DNA of 64,000 nucleotides, from NCBI RefSeq assembly GCF_902806685.2, contig NC_048538.1:3286001-3350000 (forward strand), written 5' to 3'. The notes under the pieces were generated by a model. It did not search any database, had not been told where the DNA came from, and saw only the letters and a program-made list of their open reading frames with translations. Numbering within the stretch: the stretch's first letter is position 1; each line of letters opens with the position of its first letter. Origin of the DNA: Maniola hyperantus. Taxonomy: Eukaryota; Arthropoda; Insecta; Lepidoptera; Nymphalidae. Of the stretch, positions 45,395 through 57,834 are shown piece after piece. A program made the position numbers and the translations under genes.

Positions 45395-45670
45395 AACGGG
45401 TTGCGAAGTTGAAGTGGCAATGGGCAGGGCACATAGTTCGTAAAACCGATAGACGTTGGGGTTCCAAGGTGCTGGAATGGCGACCACGCACCGGAAGACG
45501 CAGTGTTGGAAGACTCCCACTAGGTGGACGGACGACATCAGACGAGTCGCAGGGAGCCGCTGGATTCAGGTGGCGCAAGACCGTGGCGTGTGGAAGTCCC
45601 TACAAGAGACCAGCATGTCCAGCGTCTCGGACGTCTCGTGGACGTATATCGGTTGATGACGATGATGATA
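45395..45670 (+). pseudogene. C-terminal end of a LINE reverse transcriptase, frameshifted
   Basis: Frame 1 has KWQWAGHIVRKTDRRWGSKV and LEWRPRTGRRSVGR. The same reading continues in another frame as TRWTDDIRRVAGSRWIQVAQ and DRGVWKSLQE. This is the well-known C-terminal tail of lepidopteran LINE ORF2 proteins. A frameshift near 45525 breaks it. The 3' end is GATGACGATGATGATA. The upstream reverse transcriptase domain is missing (5' truncation). Confidence 0.8.
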
Positions 45671-47010
45671 TAAAATCCGTAAAATTGAAATTAAATGTAT
45701 CACAATCCGGTGCCGATATAATTCGGCAGTGCGCGCGCTTCTACATTATGTAGTTTTATAGTACACACATTTTTCGGGGTAAAAACATACGGACCGTGGT
45801 GCGCGCTAGCTCTTAGAGGAGATCATAGTAAATTCTCTGAAAACAATAATTTATATTTGGAGGAAAAAAATATTTAAGACATAAAGTAAGTATGAGCATT
45901 ATGTAAATAGCACAGCAATATCAAGCGGTCTCAAATGAAGGCCACTACAGTCGTGATCTATGATTGGTTATGTTACTTCAACCACGAATTCTCAATTTCA
46001 ATGCACTTGAGTAAAATACCTAAGACAGCTCAAATTACGATCGGAGATCCGTGAGCGGACGTTGACCTGGTTTTACGGGGACCTCGACGGTATCAAAGTT
46101 GCAACAAACGACACTAGGATTTAGCAATCGGATCACAGCACGGATCTGCGTCCTGAAAACAGAATAAGATGTAGGGACTTGAAGACTTCCTGACTCACGA
46201 ACAATGCCTCATTACAGTGCTGTGTTACCAATAACTGAACTGAGGAAGTCGATATCTATTCGCAAGGCACAATAGGTGAGCGACATCCGAACCTCATTAC
46301 TGGCACTCATTTCCGTTGGTGATTTACACGCGACGCAGTTTATCGAGTTGAGCACACTTATTATGTAATGGGCATCTTCAACAAATTGATTGATGTTTCA
46401 ATTTATTCTGATCCTTTGGCTCAATCTGTAATTTATTTGTATATAGAACTATATTATCAAGAGGCTTGATGAACAAAGTTCAAGACGAGAGATTATCAAA
46501 TCCTGGATTTTATTTAATCTTCTCGTTTAAATTGGAACTGCCAGATTTATTGCCAAATAAAATTCTTGGAGAACCAAGAACGGAATAATGAGACCGAGTT
46601 ACTTCAATAACTTATTGTGTTTTGAAGTAAATATGTGCTCTTAGGCATATCAAATAATATAAAACTTGAATTTAAAAAGTCAAAGATATTTAAATACTTG
46701 TTGTTGCAGCACAGTTATGATTTTCCATATTGAAGCTTAATTTCGACGAATACTATTTTACCTTTATTTTTGTCACTATGAATCCCCGACACGTATAATA
46801 TAATAGTATACACACTTTAGCGTGATGCAACGCTTGCTCTGTAAGTAGTTACTACCATCGCGTAAACATAACTGGCCTTGGCAGTCGTGTTTACGGATAT
46901 TGGACGTTTCAGCCAAATCAACTTTACTTTAGACTCTATTGTATTAAATACGTATAAACATAAATTACATATAATCAGACGTTCATTTTTGGTAATTAAG
47001 GGAAAAAATT
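45671..47010. other. No gene seen
   Basis: AT-rich DNA with no recognised repeat or gene. Confidence 0.4.
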
Positions 47011-47177
47011 GTTGGTTTGTTGGTTTGTCCTTCAATCACGTCACAACGGTGCAACGGATTGACGTGATTTTTTGCATGGGTATAGATAAAGACTTTTTAT
47101 CCCGGACAATCAAAGAGTTCCCACGGGATTTTTAAAAACCTAATTCCACGCGGATGAAGTCGCGGGCATCAGCTAGT
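47011..47177 (+). mobile_element. Helitron 3' part
   Basis: GGTTTGTCCTTCAATCACGT, GGATTGACGTGATTTTTTGC, GAGTTCCCACGGGATTTTTA, CCACGCGGATGAAGTCGCGG and CATCAGCTAGT. Confidence 0.65.
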
Positions 47178-50100
47178 ATAAAATATTTTTTTAAGTAACT
47201 TTAAAACCACCTTAACCAAACTACAAGATAACTTTGCCAAGTTTCTAAGTTAGGTTCTGTTCGATCGCTGTTCTTGTCTGAAGCGCGCATGTGTCGTAGG
47301 TCAAGACCTAAATAGGTTTCTCAGATGTTAAAAAATCTATATATAGAAGAATAATGAGAAAACAGTCACGAGACAATAACATTGCAAAATTCAGATTCCA
47401 TGACAAGCTTAGATTTAAAAAGTTGACTAAAGTAAAGGGTAAAATTATGGTAAAAACCATATTAATGGTAGCGACTGAAACGGAAATAAACCATCATCAA
47501 ACAAAAACCATAGCTAATCCTTCTTCGTGCCGTATTACCACGTATTTCTCGATCAGTTACACAGACACTGCGGCCATAACTTAAGTCCCAGCGATAGTAA
47601 AATACAATGTCCATGATGATAAAGCAAAAACAAACAGAACGTGAGGATTCACACAGCCCTGATCCGGGCAATGTGCAGGACATAAAGAAAGCAAACAAGA
47701 TTTATTTTGTGCAAACATTGTAGTTATCTCGGAGCCCAGCGGTATAACCTTTATCTGTGAGCCTCCTACGCCGCACGTAGTGGCACAAGAGATGAGCGTG
47801 CTCGGCGAGGCAAACATTTGCCAAGTCAATATTTGTCACAAGCCCCCGCGATTGCAAGAGACCGCCTTAAACCATTTTTCAACATCACGCATCCTTTATT
47901 GAAGTCAGAACCTGTCGTAGTCTACACCCAACCAAATATTTGTAAACTTAATATATTACCTATTTGTTTTATTTAAAATTATGCTTCTGAATATAATTTT
48001 CTGCACGCATACAAAACGAGGAAAATTATCAGAATTTTGATGAATGAAAGTAGAGCAAAGTAGAACAAGAATAAATGGATCAGTAACCTTAAAAAGAGAA
48101 TCGTAAAATAGTATGTTAAAATATAAGCGTTTAAGAATGGGACTGAATGAATTCGTGGTCGCTGTTTTAATGAATATATTTTTACAGGGCAGTACCTACC
48201 TACGGCGGAAAACGCATAATGACATCCGCTGGCCAGTCGACGAAAAACATCTAAAATAAATCGACGAACCTCACGAAGACCGTCTTGATAAATAATCCAA
48301 TGATCAAATATCATTTACATATGACATTAGATTGACTTTATTTATTTTTCCAACACAAATATGTACAAATCGAAATCCAAAGAATACTTAATATTGTTAT
48401 TGTGTAAATGTTTTTTAAGTGCGCGTGTAGTATTTCAATGAGATCCGGCTCGTAGATCTTATAATTATACGTTCACGTTTGTTTAATACAACAATTATTT
48501 ACCTTATTTGTAAATAATAAAACAATCATGACGGACTTAAAAAACACCAATTAAACAAAACTATAATAAACAACGTAGGTTTTCTGCTTTTAAAATACAT
48601 TCCTTGGCAAAAATAAGGCAACAATGATTTTTCTTGTACTTTTTTGATCTTATTCTCTTTCATATTCTCTATGATATGGATCCAAGTCTAACGTTTATTT
48701 CTTAGAAAGGGAGTAATCTATCCCTAACACAGTCACCATAAAATCCATAAACCCTGGAATATCTCTAAGCACTTCTACGAAATTACATCTCACATTGTTT
48801 ACAATCGCAAAATTGAGGAAAATAGCTGGAAGTAACATCAAGATAATAACACGCCTAGCTTGGATATATGTATTACGCATCAAGATGGAATGTAACTTTT
48901 GATTTATATGAATTTGCAATTTCAAAGAAGCTATGATGACGACGAAGTACCTACGCAGTTAGCGAGGGCACGGTACAATGATCATAAGTATGAATAAGTA
49001 TAAACCAAAGCGGTAGTCACAGTCCAAGACATTGTCATGGGAACATGAAGTTCAGATTACGAATCACAGCAAAGAAGTATAACCGGGAGCCACGGTTAAT
49101 GATTTCGTTCATGAAATTACAAAGAATCGTGGGAATGCCATTCATTAAACAATATATAATTTTGGATGTGGTCCAGTGACATAAGTGAAAAAGTTGGCAT
49201 TAAAGAACTAATTAGAGCTCGAAATCATTTGTAAGTAAAGAAATATTAAAACACTTTAAATAATTCATAATTCTGACTATAAAGCCATAGATGAGTCAAA
49301 GAAAAAGTTATCAATTTAAAAAAGTTAACACACTAAAAAGAACATACAATTTTAATATTACGAACATGGTTGACATATGGTTGACAGTAATCACCCACCC
49401 GCTGTCACAAAAAGATGATGAATCTGATCGAATTTTGGAACAAATTGCTACCTGTTATAGAAATACATCGTCGATAATAATTTAAGCAAATAGGTACCTA
49501 ATCGAAATATGAAGAATAAATCGTGGCTGTAGATCAAAGACAAGGCGGCTCAGCGGGTGGTAGTACGGTCGCATTTAATTGGACATCGGGCCTTTTGAGG
49601 AGTTTGTCCAAAGTGTCCTCACGTCGTGATCTTGACTTGTCGGTGTCGCGAGAGAGGAAGTCGAGAAGGGACGAGGGGGCGGCTACACGATATCCCTTTT
49701 ACGCGGACCAATTAACGGACACCAATGGACCGGATGTGCGTACACACATGCATTAGCACCTCCACCCTTCTTTAATCTTTTTATGTGCACACGAAATTGT
49801 CTTGGGAAAAATTACTGCGCCCACGGCAAATTTTGTCCCATACACTTTTATTAGTGGCGCAGCGAGTTTCGATTTAATGCGGCGTTCAAAAAAAAAACAA
49901 AATGGCCATTATTAAATTTATCTTTTTCCTGCATATTTTTTTTACATTATCGTTTTTAAAGCTACATAGATTTCCTGCCATAAAATGTTTTATAAATATA
50001 ATATCTTAAAGTTTATCATCATGGATATTTGCGAACGTTGCCAGCGTTCTAACGTTTTACGAGAGTGTACCAATTTTAGATACACAAATACAAATTTCAT

Positions 50101-53100
50101 TTGGGATCACAAATTGTTTATTGCATAATCAATCGCCCTTGGCTCCATTGGACCATTCATCGTTTAAGACGCGGCTCATTGATAACACAAGCATGCCAAC
50201 GCAAGTGCACTTGTATTCAGAGTGCGTGTCACGCTCTTATGAGCAAAGGACACGTCTTATTGAAACGGCCATTAAGCCTTACGTAGGAACTTCGTAAGGA
50301 GAGGCCAAATCCAATAACGTCTCTATTTAGAGTCACGCTTAAGAAATGTGACTATATTTATGAATGACTGTAGGTTACAAACGAACAAGAATAGTGTTGT
50401 TGTGCACATTATTAACATCACTCAGCCAGCCTTGGTTTCCAGAGTCAGCCATCTGTCATCACTTATTCAGGATACCGAAATTAAAGTTTCAACAGCACAT
50501 CCTTCAACAAAAAGTAATATTACTGAAATATCGAAAATAATCAAGTACCTACGTATCAAAAGAAAGATGGGAAATTCTCATCTCCTCGTGAGAATTTACC
50601 GTCTTTGTTTATAAATTAACAAACGCAACTCAATCGTTGAAAGTAAACATTTTGGCCTATTATTAGTGCCTCTTAAAACCGGAAACGCAAGCCCGTGCCG
50701 CCAATTACGGGACGGTATGGCGAGCGTATGCTACTTCCGTTTTCGCTTGAATGAGTCCCACCCTAGTTTAGGGGCTGATCCGGAAGGGACAAAAATTAAT
50801 AAGCTTAAAAAGTCAACGGAACCTTTGTTCCGACTACAACTTCCGTCTATTTGTCAGTTGTAAAAATTTAAATGCACCAAGTCGGAAAGGTAGACTGAAT
50901 TGTTAGTCGGGTAATAAAAGTTAATTGTACTTAGGTAATCGTCTTTGTGTTCACTTTGATCCATAGTTTGGCTCTCACGGTCAGAACGAGTAACTGCAAA
51001 TTACAATAGAGACGGCAGGAGAGCTATGGGAGGGCTTTAATCTTTTAGTTAGAGAATAAGAATCTAATGCTCCTATAACTAATGTTGAACCTAATCTTTT
51101 TCATAAGGAAGTCGGCAATCGGTACCATTAAGAGAATTCTCCCAGCTGAGCAATTTCCGAAACTACATAATATTTCTTTACTATCCATCACAACAAACAA
51201 AAGCTCGGCAAAGATGGAAGGACAGCTGCAAGCAAAACTTTTTTAAGCAAACGAATCGACCGACGCGGCGTCCTATACTAAATATGTACAATGTATAAAA
51301 TAGCACAGTAGATATCCATATCCATTTGTCGAGCCTTTAAACGTAGTACGCCTACGTTACAAATAGAGTATATTTCCTAAGTTTTATACATTATGATATA
51401 CTATGTTAGCGGAACAGAGGAGCCAAAGTGGCCGATATCGTTACAAATATAAACAACCTTAACGAATAACGAGGGTATGTGATGCTGTGCGGACGCAGAT
51501 CGGCCGATCTTATAAACTTCGAAGATTATTTATCGCTTCCTCTCAGTGTTTTCGACGAAACAATACTACACAAACACAGGATCGATAATGGTTTGAGTCG
51601 TATACATGTAGGTACGTACCTAGTATGTACCGCAAATAACTTCTCGAGTAGTAGTGGTAGGTACGACCTTAGCCTCGTTGAATTTGTGAGACTAAAATAA
51701 ATTTAATTATATACAGATTGTTTACTCTGATGGTTTTTCCCAAATCACAATACAGCATTATGCCATCCGCTTATTAAAGTTTTCATCAGTATGTACCTCA
51801 ATTTAATGTTATCTACGAAAAACTACTACTCCAACCGCTTGAAGTTTTTAAGTTACTCGTAGTTACCTATATTTTGCTGGCATTTCCTAAAAAATGTGGT
51901 TTTCTACCTATGTCACGAAGCTATTAATACCTACTTCAACAGATTGATCGTTTGCTTAAGTTCTGCTTTGAGAAAGCCAAAACAGATTCCAACGTGATAC
52001 CAACATATATTTCAAACAGTGCAAAAAATTCAAAATGCTCTTCAGTAAGTATTGGAGATACCTTAAGAAAAACGAATGCTTTCTCTTTGAAATATCAGCA
52101 TTGTAGGCTGGTTAGATTTCATTTCGAATATCCCAACCATACAATATGTTCTATGGTCGCCTGATTTAATGTCTATATTCAAAGCACAAATTATAAGTTG
52201 AAGGCAACAATTTATCATATCACAAGCGACAAGCTGCAGACGCCAGACTCTCGAAGATATATGCGATTAAAGAGAAATTTACTAATTTATACCCGAGTGA
52301 GACAAGCTCCCATAATCTACTGACTTGATTGCCTGGTTTAAATTATGCTGAGCGATCTGGATATTCAAACTTTACAGGATACATTTTGATAATTACTCTA
52401 GTAAAATTTGAGATTAAGTATCAACTTTCTTAGATTCACCCTCTCGTAATTTTAGTTAAAAAATTGATGAAGCAGCAACACTGATAGAGAATAAAGCTAA
52501 GTACACAATAGATGACAAATGCGACTCTATTTTAAATCTCTAAAATACATGTGTCTGAGAAAAATTAAATGCAAAAAGAAAATAACAAGACAGTGATTTA
52601 ATGTCTACAGCAGGGTAAACGGAAATGTTTTCTCGAATGCAAAAAATCCTATGGCGATTTTAAAAATCTGTGACAATTAACACAGTGGGCACTAAAGTGA
52701 CAAAACCTAAAATAACTGGGCATAATGGATCCTTACACGATCTTTAATTCAATCAGTACCTGGCGGAGGTATTTATTGGAAATGTAAGGACAAAAGCATT
52801 CCAATAAAAAGAAAAAATATTTTTAGACAAGAAATCTTAACGAAGTCGAAATGCAATTAGTATCTCGTAAGAGTCAATCGAAGCAGCGGGGTCCCTCCCG
52901 CCATGTTTCTTGGTACGATGTCGTGGGAAGAGTTCCCATCATTTCTTTCGTTTCGACGCAGAACGTCAAAAACGCAAAATGCCAAAATTAAAATTGTGGC
53001 GTTTTGTAAACCTGTACCTAAAACCAAAACGGTTACCTACTTAAGCAAAATATTAATCAAGCGTAACGTCAAAAACGCAAAATATCAAAATTGAACTGTT

Positions 53101-54269
53101 TGGAAATTCCAAACCGAATGCAAAGCATTTTTAAATATGAAGACTTCTTAATTATAACATCCTCTTAAATGAAAAAAAGTCATTCTTAGGTCTGTACCTA
53201 ATTGTACTTAATTTCTGTAATTTTTTTAACTAGCAAAGCGATTGACATTTCGCCTATATTGTCTGATATGGGTAGTAATGTGCTTTGGCGTTACGCAATT
53301 CAGCATTTCGCGTAAAAATAAAAGTTTGGCATTCTGCTTACCGTTTTACGTCATTTAGCATTTTGCGTTTTTGGCGTTGTGCGTCTAATCTGAAGGATTA
53401 GAACATTAGAACATTTTCCAAGATTTAGTCCGTTACTCTACATCAACAATTTACATAAGATGATGAAACATTATAAAGAAAGAGCCTGTGAGGGAGAGGT
53501 AACGAAAATCTGGCCCTTACGGGCACTTAGTCCATTATGTTCAGTTCAGTTAATCTTCTATATACGTAATAATTTGGATTAAGTAGTTACTCAGTTCTAA
53601 TGCCTTCTAAAATTACTACACATACCTAGTTACTAGAGATACGTTATTTATCTTCGCAAACCTTCGATACTAGTTCATCGCCGGTATCAATGAAACGAGA
53701 TTTACTGCATTCCTTATGCATGCTTCCCTAATGGCAAATATTAAATCGTCGATTTCTCTTTCAGATGATATTAATCTAGACGTCTACACTTAGGAATTCC
53801 AAAAATCATTTCGATGAGTGATTATTTATTAAAGATCAAAATCGTTATTAACAAATCAATACAGGAAGACCATATCGCGGTATCCCTGGAGATGGCCCAA
53901 TACTTCTTTGGTATTGATTATTTATTTACACTGTCCCAGTTTTAGTTACAGTCTACGAGTATATGAAATAGATACAGAATCTAGTATTCACCAACGGCGA
54001 TGTAAGTAGGTAGAATATGCACATGCAACTTTATGACGTAATGTTGCGGCACCGCAGTTTCTCTATATAATTGTTAATATGACGAAGACTTAATGCAACA
54101 TGCATTGCATGATAATACCTTCAATCAAAAAGTATGGTGAGAGACTGTTACACAATCACCGCTGCAATCGCATAAATAAGAAGCGGTATGTCGTAACGTG
54201 TTACTATACATTAAGGTAAAGAAAACGTTACATCAATATCATTAAACCAGCAAGATTTTCTCGACACTT
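47178..54269. other. Long stretch without an established gene
   Basis: Apart from the element at 52955-53385, no classified repeat was recognised. Frames of 60-111 codons (for example minus 47979-48314, plus 49523-49756, 51479-51700, 51952-52164) have no known domain. 49523-49756 is notably GC-richer. I infer mostly intronic DNA. Confidence 0.35.
52955..53385. mobile_element. Fold-back MITE with GACGCA termini
   Basis: The left end is GACGCAGAACGTCAAAAACG and CAAAATGCCAAAA. The right end in reverse complement is GACGCACAACGCCAAAAACG and CAAAATGCTAAA. An internal direct copy (CGTAACGTCAAAAACGCAAA) lies at about 53062-53085. The 63-codon frame at 52903-53094 is made of this repeat. Confidence 0.7.
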
Positions 54270-54395
54270 TTTTTAAATCTATAGACTAGCGCTTGGCTGC
54301 AATCAAACCTGCTGGCAAGTGATGATGTAGCCTGAGATGGAGCGCCCTTACCAAGATGCCTATTCACTCTTGACTTGAAGGTACCCATATTAAAA
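54270..54395 (-). repeat. Family-2-like SINE fragment
   Basis: GCGCTTGGCTGCAATCAAAC, CTGCTGGCAAGTGATGATGT and TTGAAGGTACCCATATTA, related to the fragment at 23937-24130 and the full SINE at 17150. Confidence 0.5.
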
Positions 54396-55089
54396 TGAAC
54401 TCGTCATTATTTTAAATTGAACTCTAGGATTAATGAAATAATGGAAATTATAATCGCAGTATCAGTATACTTAACTATTATTAGTTTGCACGTCGTTGAA
54501 GAAAATCAGATAAAATACTTGTGAGAAAACCGCTTGAGAAATCCTTTGTCTCGTATACAAACAATATGTGAATAAAATTCAGAGAAACCTGTAAGAAGAG
54601 ATAAAGAAAAATTTCGCAAGAAAGCATTATGAATACAATAAAGCATTAATTTCAAAGACGTTATAAAATAACAGTACAAGTACTTACTGTATAATAACAC
54701 TGTATCAAGATACTTTGAAAAACTATATAATAGAAAGTAGAAACATCTTGTTAGATAGAAGTGGACACGATAGCGCGATTTGCTATAAACAAGTAGGTAC
54801 ATTAACGCATTGAACTTTAATTAATTACTTTATTAGCAATCCATAAGTAATAATTTAACATTTATTTATTTAAGCCGGATGTTTTAAGTAGGTATATGAT
54901 ATCAAAAAACTATATTTATTTTGAATCAAGTTAAAGTGTATTAGCCAGCCGGAGCCGATGTCATAAAACGAACTCGTAGAGGAAATCGTTGTAAGTGTAA
55001 CATATTATAATGAACATTTGTAGCGGATATTGAGTTTAATCATCATCATCATTATGATCAACCCATCACCGGCTCACTACAAAGCACAG

Positions 55090-55224
55090 TAGGGCGATTG
55101 TCAAAAATTTTGTGTTTTTTTTGTTTTGTTTTGTTTATGTACGTTTGTCTGGTGTTGTTGTGTTTTGTACTGTGCGCTATGGTCCCAAATAAAAGGTTAT
55201 TTATTTATTTATTTATTTATTTAA
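55090..55224 (+). mobile_element. Retroposon 3' end with (TTTA)n tail
   Basis: A T/G-rich sequence ending GTCCCAAATAAAAGGTTATT and then (TTTA)n, i.e. polyadenylation signal and tandem tail. Only the end is present. Confidence 0.45.
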
Positions 55225-55227
55225 AAC

Positions 55228-55384
55228 CTGCAACAATCATTATTACAATCTCAATTGTTCTGATTGGATGAATTTGTGCGATTCTTGTTGCAACAATGCA
55301 TTGTGGCCAATAGTGAGCGAGCATTAACCAATCAGAGATGATTGCGATCGTGACATTGTAGCTGTCAAACAACCGCGGTAGGGC
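55228..55384. mobile_element. ACAATCATTATTAC-type MITE, half copy
   Basis: ACAATCATTATTACAATCTC, TTGGATGAATTTGTGCGATT and TGTTGCAACAATGCATTGTG recur in reverse complement at 58850-58940. GTCAAACAACCGCGGTAGGG closes it. Confidence 0.55.
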
Positions 55385-55610
55385 CACAGGTCTCCGCTCA
55401 GAGTGAGATGGGTATTGGCCATAGTCTACCACTCTGGCCAAGTGCGGATTGGCAGACAGATTGAGTTTAATAAAAGCCTTCAATTATTATGATTAAACAT
55501 ACAATGTAAACAATTCTATATTGCGAACTTCTATTTAACGAAAAACTCCAATGGCTAAGGTTTGTTTGGTTTAAATTGTTACCCTTATATTGAAACATTC
55601 TACATAGCGT

Positions 55611-55902
55611 AGCTGTGATAGCCTAGTGGTTAAGACGTCCGCCTTCTTTTCGGGTTGTCGGGGGTTCGATCCCGGGCAGGCATCACAAAGGCAAACAATT
55701 AAATATCACTTGCTTTAACGGCGAAGGAAAACATCGTGAGGAACCTGCAATCCGTATGCCTGAGAGTTCTCCATGTTTTCAAAGGTGTGTGAAGTCTGCC
55801 AATCCGCATTGGGCCAGCGTGGCAGACTATGGACTAAACCCTTTTCACTCTGAAAGGACACCCGGCTCAGTAGTGGGCCGGTAATGGGTTGATCATGATG
55901 AT
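55611..55902 (+). mobile_element. tRNA-derived SINE (family 1), full length
   Basis: AGCTGTGATAGCCTAGTGGT with TAAGACGTCCGCC, B box GGTTCGATCCCGGGC, CACTTGCTTTAACGGCGAAG, GTGTGAAGTCTGCCAATCCG and a TTGATCATGATGAT end. This is the best preserved copy in the window, with an almost consensus B box. Confidence 0.85.
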
Positions 55903-56706
55903 ATAGCGTAGCAACCACTCTCAATAGCGAAACAATAAGTTATTATTTATACCCCAATAAACATTAATTTCACTGACCTGAAGCACCATACTGATATAGA
56001 GAAGTAAATATTTCATACGCACAAAGAATTTTTAGAAATGTCTTTATTTGTTTGTTGTAATTGCCTAGCGCGTTTTTACTCACTGTACTTCCTACAATCG
56101 TTTTAATGCTAACTACTAGTCAAAGTCAAACTTATTAATAAAGTTGCATTGTTTTCTCTTACTTTCCGTTTAACGAAAACTCTTTATAATACAATAAAAT
56201 ACCCGGTCCCTTGAATTTCGCTACATAGAGTGGCCAATGAACTTCTAAGTTATAAAGTGCATGTATATATAAAATGCATAGATATCTTAAATCAAATCAG
56301 ATTCGACATTTACTAACCCAAAAAATAAAATTTAAGTATTCAGAAGTTTTCAAAAGATTGTGTCAGTATTCGGCCAATAGTATCCAATTATAGAGTATCA
56401 CATACCTGGTAGTAACAATGACAGAAATCTAGTAATTATTAATTAAGATAATACATAATAGTTTAATGTTATGTACCTATTAAATTCATAATACATCCAA
56501 TTTATGAAACATGAATGAAATAAAAAATATAACAAGAGTCCATGAATGTGATTAATTGAAATAAGGCGGACAATTTGGATTAAATTAAATACACTGCAAA
56601 GGAGCAAAGTATAGTGGGCGCAGTGTTGGCAAGAAATGAGGGCGGGCCGAGTTAATTTCCGTCGGACGAACGCGGCGTTGTCGGCCGTTGTTGATAAGTA
56701 TGTATT

Positions 56707-57045
56707 AGACCCATTACACACGGTCGACTAGTATCCCGGCAACTCAAAGTTGCGGCGACTTCGTGCGCATAGACACGGCAACTTCCATATAAATGACAAA
56801 ATTGAGCCTCAATAGCTCAACCGGTAAAGGAGTGGACTGAAAACCGAAAGGTCGACGGTTCAAACCCCGCCCGTTGCACTGTTGTCGTACCTACTCCTAG
56901 CACAAACCTGACGCTTAGTTGGAGAGGAAAGGGGAAAATCATGTAACACGGCTAATATTCTTTTTAAAAAAATACAGATTCTAACGGTCGCCGCAGACTG
57001 AGTTGCCGGGCGACTAGTTGACAGTGCGTATGTCTCTTAGTAATT
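56707..57045. mobile_element. Fold-back MITE with a SINE in its loop
   Basis: Left arm: CGACTAGTATCCCGGCAACT, AAGTTGCGGCGACTTCG. The right arm in reverse complement: CAACTAGTCGCCCGGCAACT, AGTCTGCGGCGACC. The outer parts GTGCGCATAGACAC / GTGCGTATGTCTC also correspond. The tRNA-Phe-like SINE at 56815-56973 separates the arms. Confidence 0.65.
56815..56973 (+). mobile_element. tRNA-Phe-like SINE (family 3)
   Basis: GCCTCAATAGCTCAACCGGT, GGACTGAAAACCGAAAGGTC and GGTTCAAACCCCGCCC, then the CACTGTTGTCGTACC body and TTTTTAAAAAAATAC. It matches the copy at 3705-3877. Confidence 0.75.
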
Positions 57046-57493
57046 CAGCTACAATACACACTAATAAGCTCATGAAACAGACTGTTCTGTACTTGAAGTA
57101 CCAATATGGTATTTCCAGATATGGTTGATCTGATACTGATCGAAAGTTTATAAACCTAATTTTCCAATGAAATTTTTGCATTCAAAATACATGCATAAAA
57201 ATACAACCAAATTGATAATCACTACTCTATTCAGAAGCTAATCGAAAAGGTCATTGATAATTATTACTATCAGGCTTTTGATTGCATGTTTAACTTTTGT
57301 AATCAATTTATGTATTTATGCCAAATTAATAAACTGTGCACATTATCACCGATTGATTATGTAACATCATCTGCATAACTTAATCACTTAATCACTTAAT
57401 CTGAAGGTCAAAAAACATCAACTAAGGATTATCAAATAAACATAGAGTTATACCTCTATATTTTGTACTAATTTCACGGATGTAATACTGAGG

Positions 57494-57834
57494 ATATTTT
57501 AATTACTTAAAAACGCACATAACTCCGAAAAGTTAGAGGTGCGTGCCCGGGATCGAACCCCTAACCTCCGATTGGAAGGCGGACGTCCCAACCACTAGAC
57601 AGACACTAGACAGCTATAATTAAAATATCACTTGCTTTAACGGTGAAGGAAAACATCGTGAGGAAACCATGCCCGAGAGTTCTCCATAATGTTCTCAAAG
57701 GTGTGTGAAGTCTGCCAATCCGCACTTGGCCAGCGTGGTAGACTAAGGCCAAAACCCTTCTCACTCTGAGAGGAGACCCGTGCTCTGTAGTGAGCCAGCG
57801 ATGGATTGATCATGATGATGATGAATACTAAGGA
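57494..57834. mobile_element. Family-1 SINE with inverted 5' half
   Basis: 57494-57599 is the minus-strand 5' half (AACGCACATAACTCCGAAAA, GGGATCGAACCCCTAACCTC, CAACCACTAGAC). 57617-57834 is the plus-strand 3' half (AATATCACTTGCTTTAACGG to ATGGATTGATCATGATGATG). Together they account for one whole SINE. Confidence 0.7.

Larger units (their letters stand above)
55028..55462 (-). mobile_element. Family-1 SINE interrupted by other elements
   Basis: 55028-55086 (CATCATCATCATTATGATCA ... GGCTCACTAC) and 55385-55462 (GGTCTCCGCTCAGAGTGAGA ... GCGGATTGGCAGACA) are consecutive parts of one minus-strand SINE. The inserted ~295 bp is bounded by TAGGGC on both sides. Confidence 0.65.

Noticed and set aside
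52903..53094. 63-codon Lys-rich frame as a gene
   Set aside because: It is built from the terminal repeats of the GACGCA-type MITE.
55611..55685. A functional tRNA gene from the consensus A and B boxes
   Set aside because: The same head is attached to the same body at several places in the window, and the acceptor stem is not formed.
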